The notes: generated by a model from the letters alone, not told the origin. A stretch of DNA of 64,000 bases from Miscanthus floridulus (GCF_019320115.1 NC_089581.1:94610802-94674801); one strand, 5' to 3'. Positions 22,181 through 33,545 are shown, numbered from the stretch's first letter. Translations and numbers: made by a program.

Positions 22181-23404
22181 CTACTCTAACTCGTATACCG
22201 CAGCAGGGATACAACTATTCTCGATCTCGATCTCCTCATCTATCTTGTGAAGTCGGGACACGTACTTCAAGGCCTTGGCTAGCTCCTCAGTAGGCTTGGC
22301 TCTAGGTAGGGTAGGGTAGGCGTCTAGGTTAAGGCGAGTCAGGGCTAACTCAAACTCCTCTATCCTAGGCTTTGTCTTGCTGTGAATCTCCTTGGGTAGC
22401 TGATCCCACATACCCTTCATCTCCCTAAGGCGCTTCTTGTCAGACTTCTACCAAGCCTGCCATGTCCTCTCACACTTGTTCTATAGGTACTTGGTCTGCC
22501 TGAGTGCCTTGATCAGGTGACCCTGGTTGCGAACGGCCTTCTTCCTGAACTCCTCTAGCTCCTGAGTCAGGGTCTTGTTCCGAGATTGGATCTTCAGCAT
22601 ATCAATCCCCTTGGATCTCTCTCTGTCTCCTCTATGGTTGAACTCGGCCTTCTTGTCATCCAACTCACTCTGCAATTCCAAGACCTTGCTGTCAAGGTAG
22701 CAGTTCCTGTTGCCTAGGTCGGCTGCTTTGTCCTGTAAGTCAGCGACCTTGGCTCTGTGGACTTCCTCACGACGGTTGAGCTCGTCCTGTAGCTTGGCAA
22801 CTGTCTCAAGTAGACTAGCTCGCTCCTATGCTCCCTGCGAGTCTCGCTCCTGGTACTCCCACTAAAGGGCCTGGTCTTGATGTCTCCTCTGCTCTAGCTA
22901 GGTCACGTACCTATCCTACTCTAGTAGGTGGATAGCTAAGACACGAAGGCATCTATCCTCCTCGGCAAGGATAACTCTACCGGCTATGAAACTCTGCTCA
23001 CTAGGGGTAAGGCTGAGGTCGAGGGCCTAGGGAAGTAGACAGAACTCTGTCATCTTCAGGTGCTCATAGTCGTCCCTCATCACTCTGCGAAGTGCCTTGT
23101 GTGAGATAGCTCGCAGTCCCTCCTCGACTGTGTCCTCTATAGTCAACTCGGTGAAAGCTGGGATAGAAGGTAAGGTAGTGCTAGCTGGGAACTCGACTGA
23201 GGTGACAATCGGCCCTTCGATTCCTCCTTCCTGAGCTGGCTCCCCGGTGCAGGTGACCTTGACAAGCTCATCGGGGACTCCTAACGTGACGAGAACTCGG
23301 CAGAGGGTTTGTGTAAAACCCCCGAGCTCATTTAGGTCGAAGGTAAGCTTGGCGTGGTCCAAGGATAGCGGTCCTAGAGGCAGCCAATCGATGTTCGTTG
23401 CCAT
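22181..23404 (-). pseudogene. ORF0, internal 2
   Basis: Collinear with copy 1 at a constant offset of 10648 bp. Met at 23404 (MATNIDWLPLG), stop at 22181. The N-terminal domain is open for 125 codons to the shared TAG at 23027. The coiled-coil part is open at 22681-22481 (ELQSELDDKKAEF to ALRQTKYL), and the C-terminal 79 codons are open after the shared TAG at 22448. Differences from copy 1 are mostly conservative, suggesting it was coding before decay. Confidence 0.75.
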
Positions 23405-23554
23405 CTGCTTGTTTTAAGGATCAGGTGTTAGCAGGTCCATAATAGATAAGCCTTGCATAAAAGTAAATGCAGGGTCGGTATATAACCGAAAGAAGGGTTG
23501 TTCATGTCCTATTCTATCATCCATTTCTGAGGGTTTCATCCTAAGGTCAAGTAT

Positions 23555-23567
23555 GGCTCTGATACCA
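23555..23567 (-). promoter_or_regulatory. Primer binding site, internal 2
   Basis: TGGTATCAGAGCC on the minus strand, two bases from LTR3, identical to the site of internal 1. Confidence 0.9.
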
Positions 23568-25481
23568 ACTGAAACAACCCCAATTTCTGCGAAGGGAAAT
23601 CCACAGCGTCGAAATGTAATAAGACCATTGAAGGTCATATTACCCAAATCCTAGTCGAATATCACATCCATACAATGATAATATCAGAGTACAAATAGTG
23701 CGGAATTACATAATTTATTACATCGCCGCATTGGCAGAATCAAAAGTAGCATTCATTTAGAACAGCTTGAAGATAAGATCGCCAAACTCGAGCGTAGGCA
23801 CGAACCCCTCATCCGTCAAACTCCTCGGAGCTATACTCCTCAGCAGAACCTGTGTGCCAAAATTTATCAGTACGATTTGTACTGGCCACTCCCATCCCTA
23901 TGAGCATTGCTTTGTGGAAGTTGGATGCAAGTTGAACATAGTCGAAGGAACCTATAAAGCTGGGGTTTCCTATGCATTAGCATATCAAGTAAATAATAAT
24001 AGTTTGTCAAGTTTTAACACCATTCCCACACACATTCCACTCCATTCCCTTTTTCCGAGCTAGGTTTCGATCCTGGGATCGATATACCACCATCTCCGTA
24101 TCATCGCCATAACCATACCATCACTCAGTCGATAGGCCAACTCCCTCTCGGCACTATCTCAAGGCCCGTAGCCCCTAGCTATGACCGACACTTTCTCATG
24201 GGGGAAGAAGAGAAGGACTCATCTCACTATCTAGTTTAAGCGAAACCCAGGAAAGGTCCATAGCCGACAAGTCGGCACATGTATCGATCGATCAACCATA
24301 CACTCTGCAGAGGTTTTACATAACCACAAGATCCGCCTTCCTCACTGACCATCGTCAACTAGGCTAATTCCGGCCGCTTGCTAGCCTAGGATAATGCCAC
24401 TCTACCATTCAGCCCTGGTTCACCCCAAGTCAAGTCTAGGGTGGCTGAAACTATGAGTCATGAGCCGGGTCCACAAGGTCTCCATGAAGTCTCAGAAGGG
24501 TGTGGGGGGAATCCTCCACGCCCCATACCTCCTTACACTATCCGCTATCAACCTAGCAGTAGTGGCAATATCCTACCAAGTAGTCTAGCCGTCCCGCACC
24601 ATATAGGGCGAGTGGTACGTAAGGCTTCCTGGTGAATCTGAGTACTAGTAAGTCCTTAGGGATGACCAAGCTAGAATGTCTTCATCAGGGTTTCCATTTA
24701 CCGTGCCACCACAGCACCTCCATCCCAGGCTCCTCCCATCACAGGTTCACACCCAGGACCTCCTCATATACCATTTACCCACCACAAGTATCCTTTTCCA
24801 GGGGTGCCCAGGTAGCATCCCATAGCAAGACTTGCCCCAGGCTCATCGTATACTCCAACTTGGTCGACACAACCCTTACCCTCCACACACCCAAGTCACA
24901 CATGCAACACTCTCCCCATAGTCCAGATAACACCAGTTTCCACCACACATGTAATATAAGCATAGTAGAAGTATAAGCAATGAAATATGTAGCAGTAAGC
25001 GTGTGTCTAGCCTAATAGCAGGGTATGCCGGGGTAAGGTTGCATCAAGGTAAAGGCTTTCAAGAAAGCATACTACCATGCAAGTCCTATCATAATATGAC
25101 TGTAGTAGTAAAGTAAAGCGATAGCAGTTCTATGTTAGCCATGCATAATAGGTGCTACGAGATTGGGTGGGATGTGGCACCTTTAGTGTATTCATCTCCG
25201 TTCTCCTCACAGTACTCACAGTCCTTGTCCGTCAGGTTCTCCTCCGAGGCTGCATCATTCACATTATAGTCGCATTAGTGATGTCTATAGAATAGCACAA
25301 AGAAGCAATGGAAATTCAAAAGTGCCAAATGCACTCAAACATGGGTTCATTGCGTAGAGCTTGATTTTAGATGAAGTTTGGTCCTAGTTTCGTATTTTTC
25401 CGAGGTCGTATGAATTAATTATTAGTTTCCGAAGTTTAAATCATTTCTGAAATTGGATAAAGGCTGAATTAATCCTGGGCT

Positions 25482-25790
25482 GACACGTGCCACGCTGTGA
25501 CTGGTCCACGTGGCACAATGACGTTAGCATGACGTCATCATCTCGGTTCCAAGCTGACAGGTGGGGTCCAGCTGACGTCAGCATGACGTCAGCACGACGT
25601 CAGCATCTGACATGTGGGTCCAAAGCGTCTGTGCTACTAACATGTGGGGCCAGGTCAACGGTCAACGTTGACCAATCAATGATCAATACGGGCCGGGTCT
25701 CGACTGGGCCTGGATAGGGCTGGATTTGGGCCAATCTGGGCCAGGTTGACCCGGACACATGGCGTGCTGTGGTGCTGCCACATGGCGCAG
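25482..25790. promoter_or_regulatory. bZIP/WRKY motif cluster in LTR3
   Basis: Carries CCACGTGG, TGACGTCA in three places, CGACGTCA, and the GGTCAACGGTCAACGTTGACC run. The 3' G-boxes have decayed to CACATGG. Confidence 0.5.
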
Positions 25791-26608
25791 TTGGGCTCTT
25801 ACTGGGCTTTGTTTCCTGGCTGTGGGCGTGAGCGCGGCTCACGATGGACCTAAGTTCACGGTCCATGGACCTAAGGCAGGGTCCATGGTGGTCCGAGTCC
25901 ATCGTCATTTCCCCTTGGCTCGGCTCATGTGCACCGGGTGCAGGGCTGCGCTGCTCAACTCGCCCCTTCTCCTCTGTTTCTTCCACGGCGCGCTCCCGCC
26001 GGCGACGTGCTCACCGGCAAGCTCCCGCAACGGCTCAGGCATCCAATTTAGGTGGGGAAAAGCCTCCCCGCTCCATGGCGACTACAACGGTGGGGCTAGG
26101 GCGATGGATGGTGCTTCCTAAGTCACTGGTCACGGCGAATGGTGGCTCGAGCACAACCGGCGTGCGGGAATGGCGTGGGTGCAGCGGCATTGGCTGGTTC
26201 TGTGGTGCGCATGGGCGTCACAATGCTCCAGCAGGCATGTTGGGCAGGTCGAGGGGTCCTCCAGGGCCTCTGGTGGCTTTGGCCACGGTGGCGGCCCTCC
26301 GATCACATTGGCGGCGTCGGTGTGGGGGCTATGGCCTTGGAGGGGCATCATAGTAGGGTGTGTAGGCTCCTACGGATCCATGTGGACGCAGCGAGGGCGT
26401 CTAGAGCTCAGGGCAGGACTTCCGGTTTCCAGGTGGCCGATAGGGTCTTCCCGGTGGCCATGGCGACATGGTGACGACGGCGAGGTGCACAGGTCACTAC
26501 GGGGCTCCAGCGGGGTGGTCACGGCGTGCGCGTGAGTTACCCATGGCTTCAACAAATAGGACGGGCGAGTCAAGGAGGTGCCAGGCGCTCCCAGCGGTAC
26601 TAGCCATG

Positions 26609-26743
26609 GTGGTCGGTGCTCGGACTAGTGGTTTGGTGCTCGGCACGGTGGTCTGGTGCTCGGAGGCGGTCTGGTGCTCGGAGGCGGTCTGGTGCTCGGA
26701 GGCGGTCTGGTGATCGGAGGTGGTCTGGTGCTCCGGTGGTAGC
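26609..26743. repeat. Minisatellite of 18-20 bp units in LTR3
   Basis: About seven units of the same TGGTGCTCGG-containing repeat as in LTR2. The central units GGTCTGGTGCTCGGAGGC are identical. Confidence 0.85.
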
Positions 26744-27254
26744 TGCGCCATGGCGGCGGCGTCATGAGCTTGGCATGCGTGCTCGGCTACGGCATCCGTG
26801 GGACTTGGAGAGGTCTACAGCATCCAAGAGCTTAGAGGTGGTCACGGTGTGCGCGTGAGTGTGCTGTGCTTGTGTGCCTAAAGACCGGAGATGGCCTTGG
26901 CCTAGCGCTCATGGTATGGAGCGCCATGGCCGGAGTAGCAAGGTCTAGTGGTGAGCAGGGGAAGAACCGGGGCTCACCATGGGTGCTGTGGAAGAGAGGA
27001 TGGCGGTGTAGTGACGAGTTGCGGCCGTGTAGCTCCGAAAGCAGTGCCGTGTAGTGCCGACCCGTGACCGTGATGATGACGACGGCGTCACCCTCGGCTT
27101 CGGTGACTTTGGTAGCGCATGGGGCTCCGATCCTCTTCTCACGATCTCCTTCTTGGCCCTCTACTCTTGGTGCGGTGCGGCTGCTGGGCCACCAAGCGGC
27201 GGCGGAGGCTGAGGGTGAGGCTAAGGCGCCGGGCGTGAGCGACGTGCGGGCTGG

Positions 27255-27263
27255 CTTTATAGC
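27255..27263 (-). promoter_or_regulatory. Predicted TATA box of Gypsy LTR3
   Basis: GCTATAAAG on the minus strand. This LTR would drive internal 2. Confidence 0.5.
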
Positions 27264-27872
27264 CGAGCGCCATGCCTCCCATGGCGGATGGCATCATGCA
27301 GTGGAGGCGTGGGTGAGGAAGACGACACTGTAGATGGGGGTGGCTAACATGCGGGGTCCAGCGGGCAGTGGCTGTGATCGAGGCAGACGGGTGTGCGGGC
27401 GTGGGCGACGCGCTGGGCCGGCTCGTGGGCCGCGCGCGCGTGCTAGGAAGACAGGAAGGGTTGGCAGGCCGGTTGGGCTGGCTGGCTGGCGCGGGCCGAG
27501 CAGGCCGAGGTGGTTTGTGAGGCTTACATCCTTTCTCTTCTTTTTCTATTTTGTTTGAATTCGAATTTGGTTCTAGAATTTGAATTCCAAATTGGTGCAC
27601 CTAATTTATTGGAGTTGTTAAGCATATCATAACTCAAATGGAAATCCAAATCACATTTTGAATAATCAATGTATGCAACACTTTATTTGTTAGAATTTAA
27701 ATAAACACAATTAACTAATGACATGCCATGCTTATGTGTTAACTTGGATTGGGGTTAGACCTAATGCATCTCTTAGGTTGGGTTTTCTATACATGACACT
27801 CATCATCACATGGGTGTTCTAAGAAAATTTTGTAGTTGGTATTTTTAGTGTGTGGATTTTTGGGTTGTTATA

Positions 27873-27877
27873 GAAAT
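27873..27877. repeat. Right target-site duplication GAAAT
   Basis: Matches 2356-2360 and follows the last base of LTR3. Confidence 0.93.
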
Positions 27878-28713
27878 CTTGCACACATGCATACACTAAA
27901 CATGACACCCGGCCTTGATGCGGTCACATAGAGTAGGCTTCCAATCATAGACTGATATAACTTTTGATCCACCATGTTTCCACTTGCATCACTATCCAAG
28001 TTGCCATTGGTTCCCATTGGTGTGCTAATGACTTTGCTATCAATCATGCCAAACTTCTTGATCATGTCCTTGATGTACTTGCCTTGACTCACAAATGTAC
28101 CATTCTTTAATTGCTTGATTTGAAGACCAAGGAAGTAACTCAACTCTCCAATCATGGACATCTCAAACTCATTAGCCATCATCTTTCCAAACTCATCACA
28201 AAATTCTTGATTTGTTGATCCAAATATGATGTCATCAACATAGATTTGCAAAACAAATAGATCTTTTCCAATCTTCTTGATGAATAGAGTGGTGTCAACC
28301 TTGCCCATTGTGAACCCTTTAGAGAGGAGGAAGTCCCTCAATCTCTCATACCATGCTCTAGGTGCTTGCTTCAAGCCATACAATGCCTTCTTCAACTTGT
28401 ACACATGGTTGGGCTTCTTATCATCTTCAAAACCGGGAGGTTGCTCAACATATACTTCTTCATTGATGTAGCCATTGAGAAATGCACTCTTAACATCCAT
28501 TTGATAGAGCTTTATGTTGCGGGAACAAACATAGGCTAGTAAAATTCTAATTGCTTCCAATCTAGCAACCGGGGCATATGTTTCTCCAAAGTCAAGACCT
28601 TCAACTTGAGTATAGCCTTGTGCTACCAATCTTGCTTTGTTCCTTACTACTATTCCATCTTGATCTTGGTTCCAATCACATTGTGTCCCTTTGGTCTTTC
28701 TACCATCTCCCAT
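27873..28713 (-). pseudogene. Element A reverse transcriptase
   Basis: Copia [63 protein letters not shown] and the catalytic box YVDDIIFGS. It continues through [14 protein letters not shown] to [11 protein letters not shown], where the Gypsy array cuts it. The domain itself has no internal stop. Its start is out of frame with the upstream linker because of a 22-bp deletion near 28665. Confidence 0.93.
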
Positions 28714-29435
28714 ACTTGATTTCTTGTGAAGTTATTCAACTCTTCATGCATAGCATTTAACCAATCAACATCCTTCAATGCTTCATCTATCTTCTTTGGT
28801 TCAATGGATGATACAAATGAGAAGTGTTCACAAAATGATGCCAATCTTGATCTTGTTTGTACACCTCTTGAAATATCACCAATGATAGTGTCCAATGGAT
28901 GATCTCTTGCAACATTGGTTGGTTGGAGGATTGGAACTTGATTGCTTGCACTTGCTTGATCATTGGGTTGAGATGATGTACTAGCCACTTGATCTTGTTC
29001 ATTGTCATGAGATCCACTTGCACTAACTTGATTTGTATCATCTTGCACATTTGAGTTAGAGAGCACTTGTACTTCATCAGCTTCATCATCATTCACTTGC
29101 CTAGGCCTCAATTCACCAACATCCATGTTCTTCATGGCATTTGAAAGTTGAATGCCTCTAACATCTTCCAAGTTCTCATTCTCTTCTTGTGAACCCTTGG
29201 TTTCATCAAATTCAACATCATGAACTTCCTCAAGAGTACCATTATCCAAATTCCAAACTCTATATGCTTTGCTTGTGGTGGAATAGCCAAGTAGGAATCC
29301 TTCATCACATTTCTTGTCAAACTTGCCCAATCTTGTGCCTTTCTTCAAGATATAGCATTTGCAACCAAAGACCCAAAAATATGAAATGTTGGGCTTTCTA
29401 CCATTCAAGAGCTCATATGGTGTCTTTTCTTTCAA
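28650..29435 (-). pseudogene. Element A integrase C-terminus and linker
   Basis: Begins in the conserved KTPYELLNGRKPNISYFW, FGCKCYILKKG and GYSTTSKAYRVWN block of Copia integrase. It then runs into a Gln/Ser/Asp-rich linker and the pre-RT motif ([27 protein letters not shown]). It ends where the 22-bp deletion shifts the frame, so the usual WVFRNK-type sequence before RT is missing. Confidence 0.88.
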
Positions 29436-29503
29436 TCGGTGACAATAGAGGCGGTTGCTACAATAGCAAGCCGTGTTGATAGCTTTGGCCTAAAAGGATT
29501 GAG

Positions 29504-30412
29504 TCACATTGTACTCACTAAGCATAGACCTTGCCATATCAATAAGTGTTCTATTCTTCCTCTCAACAAGGCCATTTGATTGGGGTGTGTACATGGCCGA
29601 GAATTGATGTCTAATTCCAAATTCATCACATAACTCATCAATTCTAGTGTTTTGAACTCACTACCATTGTCACTTCTAACTCTCTTGATGGTTGTTTCAA
29701 ATTCATTGTGAATGCCCTTGACAAATGATTTGAATGTTGCAAACACATCACTTTTGTCCACTAGAAAGAATACCCATGCGTATCTAGTGTAGTCATCCAC
29801 TATCACAAAGCCATATTTATTTCCACCGATACTAGTGTATTGTGTTGGCCCAAACAAATCCATGTGCAATAACTCAAATGCTTTACTAGTGCTCATCATG
29901 CTTTTCTTAGGATGGGTGTTTCCAACTTGTTTTCCGGCTTGACAAGAGCTACAAAGCTTATCCTTTTCAAACACAACATCTTTCAAGCCCTTAACTAAGT
30001 CATGCTTAATCAATCTATTCAATTGTTTCAATCCAACATGACCAAGCCTTCTATGCCATAACCAACCCATGCTAGACTTAGTGAACAAGCATGTAAATAA
30101 TTTAGCTTCACTAGCATTGAAATCAACCAAGTATAGATTCTCATATCTAAAACCTTTGAAGATCAAATTAGAGCCATCTACACTTATGATCTCTACATCA
30201 TCTACTCCAAATATGCATTTGAATCCAAGATCACACAATTGAGCCATGGATAGCAAATTGAAGTTCAAGCTCTCTACTAGCAACACATTGGATATGCTCA
30301 TGTCATTTGATATTGCAATCTTACCAAGCCCTTTGACCTTGCCTTTGCCATTATCACCAAATGTGATACTATCATAACCATCATTGCCATTGGTGTTGAT
30401 TGAGTTGAACAT
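29504..30412 (-). pseudogene. Element A pre-integrase and integrase core
   Basis: Includes the zinc-binding HHCC (HRRLGHVGLKQLNRL, CSSCQAGK) and core motifs LLHMDLFGP (Asp 1), VIVDDYTRYAWVFF and RVRSDNGSEF (Asp 2). A 1-bp loss near 29650, relative to C and B, shifts the frame, so the Glu-containing NGLVERKNRTL block is out of frame at about 29560. The frame after it contains stops. Confidence 0.9.
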
Positions 30413-30480
30413 TCTTGCATCACCGGTCTTGTGTTGAGTGCACCCACTATCAAGAACCTAATGCCTTCCTCCGGCTTTGT
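30413..30480 (-). pseudogene. Element A protease active-site segment
   Basis: The active site VLDSGCTQH is visible in frame with the integrase ORF. It is preceded by a TAG at about 30459 where element C has TGG (HWVLDSG), which disconnects protease from Gag. Confidence 0.75.
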
Positions 30481-30500
30481 AATTGACCTACAAAAGAAGA

Positions 30501-32582
30501 TCAATTCTTTTTAGGTACCCAAACTTGCTTGGGTCCTTGAAGGTTAGTTACTAAGCTCTTTGGAACCCAAATGGTTTTCTTCTTTGAGCCCATCCATGGT
30601 TTACCAATGAACTTAGCCTTCACACCATTTGTACCCTTAGTAAGCATATAGCATGAATCAAGCTTAATGGAGGATACATTAGCATTTTTGCTCTTGTTTT
30701 TGCATTCTTGCTCTTTGTGACCCACTTGCTTGCAACTAGTGCAAAACCGACCATTGTTCTTCACAAAACTAGTCTTGTGAGGAGCAAAGGCCGCCTTGCC
30801 TTTCTTGAGGGTATAGCCCAATCTCTCTTTGTAGAGAGAAGCTCTTTGGCTACCCAAGCACATAAGCAAGTGGTCCTCACCACCATAAGCCTTAGCTAAG
30901 GTGTGAGTGAGCCTAGTGACCTCCTTCTTGAGGTTCTCATTCTCAACCACTAGTGAGGTGTCACAAGTGAGACCATCACTACTAGATGAGGTGGAGGTAG
31001 ATGTACTACAAGAAGGGTTAGTAGGAGCAACAATGATAGGCATAGATAGTGATTCATCAATTATATCACAAGTTAAACCTACATTGCAAGTTTCAACATG
31101 CTTCTTTTTATTTTGCTCTTTAAGCGAAGAAGAATGAGCTTTTTCAAACTTTTTGTGAGCTTTGCCAAGCTTCTCATGGGCTTCCTCTAGCTTCTCATGA
31201 GTTGCTTTGAGCTCATCAAGGGCTTGCTTAAGGGCTTTTACCTCCTTATTCAAGCTCTTGCATTCCCTTCTCTTAATGTTAAAGTGTTCTTTAGCATCTT
31301 CTAGCATGTCAAATAATTCGTCCTTAGTAGGTTCATCATCATCACTATCACTATCATTTTCATTTTCATGTTCATTATCATCAACATGTTCTTCATCACT
31401 TTCATCATCACAAGATTGTACCTTAGTGACCTTAGCCATGAAGCATGATGAAGATTCGAAGAGAGAAGGCTTCTCATTGATAGCAATGCTTGCAAGAACC
31501 TTCTTCTTGGTGGTCTTGTTATCATCACTATCATCATCATCATCACTTGAGGAAGCATCACTATCCCAAGTGACTACATATGAACCACCCTTCTTCTTCT
31601 TGAATGCCATCTTGTCCTTCTTCTCTTTCTTTTCCTTCTTGTCCTTCTTCTTGTTCTTCTTGTTGTCATCATCATTATCGCTATTGTATGGGCATTGAGC
31701 AACAAGATGATCTTTGCTTCCACACTTGAAGCACCTTCTTGACTCTTCTTTGTTCTTGAATGAAGATTTCTTTCTTTTTGCATGGTAGCCCTTCACCATG
31801 AACTTGCCAAATCTTTTGACAAAGAGAGCCATCTTCTCATCATCATCATCATCCCAAGATTCATCTTCTTCACTTGATGTTTCTTGCTTTGCTTTGCCCT
31901 TGGATGATGTGGCTTTGAATGCCACGCTCTTCTTCTTGTCATCCTTCTTCTCATCTTTCTTCTCCCTCTTTTCTTCCTTCTCATCATCATCTCTATAAGC
32001 ATCATCGGTCATGATATCTCCTAAGATTTGGTTTGGTGTCATTGTGTTCAAACCGGTCCTCACTAGTAAGGTGACCAACATGCCAAATCTTGCGGGCAAA
32101 CATCTCAAGAACTTATTAGAGAAGTCCTTGTCCTCTATTTTCTCACCAAGTGCTTTGAGATCATTGACAATCACTTCCATCCAATGGAACATGTCTGGCA
32201 CACTCTCATCTTCCTTCATCTTGAAGCTTGCAAACTTCTCTTTGAGAATATATGCCTTTGCACCCTTCATGGCTTGAGTGCCCTCAAATGATTCTTCCAA
32301 TTTCTTCCAAGCTTCATGAGCCATCTCAATATTCTTGATTTGCTCAAATGTTCTTACATTAATTGCATCATGAATGACACTTAGAGCAATGTCATTATTT
32401 TGGAGAAGCACTTCTTCGGCCACGGTGGGATTTTCCGGATCCTCAATCTCAATTTTGGTTTCTACCACCTTCCAAACCTTCCTATTGATTGACTTGATAT
32501 AAGTTGTCATCTTGGCCTTCCAATAGGGATAGTTGGAGCCATCAAATTGGGGTGGCTTCTTGGTGTTGTTGATTTGAGCCAT
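30501..32582 (-). CDS. Element A Gag, intact 693-codon ORF
   Basis: The only full-length intact ORF of this size in the window. It starts MAQINNTKKPPQFDGSNYPY (the Copia Gag start) and has the conserved N-terminal core (AHEAWKKLEESFEGT, LKEKFASFKMKEDESV). A first CCHC knuckle follows (CFKCGSKDHLVAQC), then acidic and lysine-rich low-complexity tracts. A coiled coil comes next (LKQALDELKATHEKLEEAHE), and a second knuckle (CTSCKQVGHKEQEC) near the C-terminus. Acidic runs are encoded by ATC/TCA repeats on the plus strand. Large two-knuckle Gags with coiled coils are typical of Sireviruses. Gag may still be translatable although pol is dead. Confidence 0.93.
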   Translation of the reverse strand: MAQINNTKKPPQFDGSNYPYWKAKMTTYIKSINRKVWKVVETKIEIEDPENPTVAEEVLLQNNDIALSVIHDAINVRTFEQIKNIEMAHEAWKKLEESFEGTQAMKGAKAYILKEKFASFKMKEDESVPDMFHWMEVIVNDLKALGEKIEDKDFSNKFLRCLPARFGMLVTLLVRTGLNTMTPNQILGDIMTDDAYRDDDEKEEKREKKDEKKDDKKKSVAFKATSSKGKAKQETSSEEDESWDDDDDEKMALFVKRFGKFMVKGYHAKRKKSSFKNKEESRRCFKCGSKDHLVAQCPYNSDNDDDNKKNKKKDKKEKKEKKDKMAFKKKKGGSYVVTWDSDASSSDDDDDSDDNKTTKKKVLASIAINEKPSLFESSSCFMAKVTKVQSCDDESDEEHVDDNEHENENDSDSDDDEPTKDELFDMLEDAKEHFNIKRRECKSLNKEVKALKQALDELKATHEKLEEAHEKLGKAHKKFEKAHSSSLKEQNKKKHVETCNVGLTCDIIDESLSMPIIVAPTNPSCSTSTSTSSSSDGLTCDTSLVVENENLKKEVTRLTHTLAKAYGGEDHLLMCLGSQRASLYKERLGYTLKKGKAAFAPHKTSFVKNNGRFCTSCKQVGHKEQECKNKSKNANVSSIKLDSCYMLTKGTNGVKAKFIGKPWMGSKKKTIWVPKSLVTNLQGPKQVWVPKKN

Positions 32583-32624
32583 TTTAACACCGAAGGTTGT
32601 TAAGCCTCAAATAACGGTGACCTC

Positions 32625-32637
32625 GGCTCTAATACCA
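32625..32637 (-). promoter_or_regulatory. Primer binding site of element A
   Basis: Reads TGGTATTAGAGCC on the minus strand, the initiator-Met site with one C to T change. It lies two bases from the LTR and 43 bp upstream of the gag start. Confidence 0.85.
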
Positions 32638-33545
32638 CTTGAAAGGTCCTAATGGCTAGACAGGGGGGTGAATAGCCTAATAAAATTTCTACAACAACAC
32701 TTAACAAAGTAGTTAGACAATTATGAGGCGAAGCAAGTGTTGTGCTAGACTACTCAAAATGCAAGCCACCTACCACAATTCTAGTTTAGATAGTGTTGAT
32801 TCACACAAGAGCTATGACACTACCCTATGTTAGTGTGCTCTCAAAGGCTAACTATAGAGCCACACCAACCAAGCAAGCAAGCTCTCACAACTAGCTACAC
32901 TAAAGAGCTTGTCAACTAGTTTGCGGTAAAGTAAAGAAAGTGATCAAGAAGGTTATACCGCAGTGTAGATGAAAGAACCAATCAATCACAAGGATGAATA
33001 ACAATGAAGACCAATCACCTCGGAATCAATGATGAACACAATGATTTTTTACCGAGGTTCACTTGCTTGCTGGCAAGCTAGTCCTCGTTGTGGCGATTCA
33101 CTCACTTGGAGGTTCACGCGCTAATTGGCTTCACACGCCAAACCCTCAATAGGGTGCCGCACAACCAACACAAGATGAGGATCACACAAGCCATGAGCAA
33201 TCCACTAGAGTATCTTTTGGCTCTCCACCAGGGAAAGGTCAAGAACCCCTCACAATCACCATGATCGGAGCTAGAGACAATCACCACCCTCTACTCAACG
33301 ATCCTCGCTACTCCAAGCTGTCTAGGTGGTGTCAACCACCAAGAGTAACAAGCAAAATCTGTAGCGAAACACGAACACCAAGTGCCTCTAGATGCAATCA
33401 CTCAAGCAATGCACTTGGATTCACTCCCAATCTCACTATGATGATGAATTAATGATGGAGATGAGTGGGAGGGCTTTGGCTAAGCTCACAAGGTTGCTAT
33501 GTTAATGAAAATGGCCAAAGATGTGAGCTACAGCCAGCCATGGGG

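Larger units (their letters stand above)
2361..27872 (-). mobile_element. Tandem Gypsy (chromodomain, Tekay/Del-like) array: 3 LTRs, 2 internal regions
   Basis: The array is LTR1 (2361-6531), internal 1 (6532-12921), LTR2 (12922-17243), internal 2 (17244-23569) and LTR3 (23570-27872). LTRs read TGAAAC...GTTACA on the plus strand (LTR3 ends TATA, one change). Each internal region has a PPT next to its left LTR and a Met-tRNA PBS next to its right LTR. The domain order protease, RT, RNase H, integrase with a C-terminal chromodomain identifies a Ty3/Gypsy chromovirus; the Tekay/Del assignment is inference. A single target-site duplication flanks the entire 25.5 kb, so it occupies one insertion site and is not two insertions side by side. 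Confidence 0.92.
23570..27872 (-). repeat. Gypsy LTR3 (5' LTR of internal 2), 4303 bp
   Basis: Starts TGAAACAACC after the PBS. It ends GGGTTGTTATA, where the terminal CA has become TA, followed directly by GAAAT and Copia A coding sequence. Confidence 0.92.

Noticed and set aside
2361..27872. Two independent Gypsy insertions next to each other
   Set aside because: That would need four LTRs and separate target duplications; only three LTRs and one duplication pair are present.
2361..27872. Assembly duplication artefact
   Set aside because: The two internal regions and three LTRs differ by many substitutions, a 60-bp deletion and repeat-number changes, so they are distinct sequences. Spanning reads would still be a useful check.
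31207..31698. 163-codon Ser/Leu-rich plus-strand ORF
   Set aside because: Antisense of the acidic, TCATCA-encoded low-complexity part of element A Gag.
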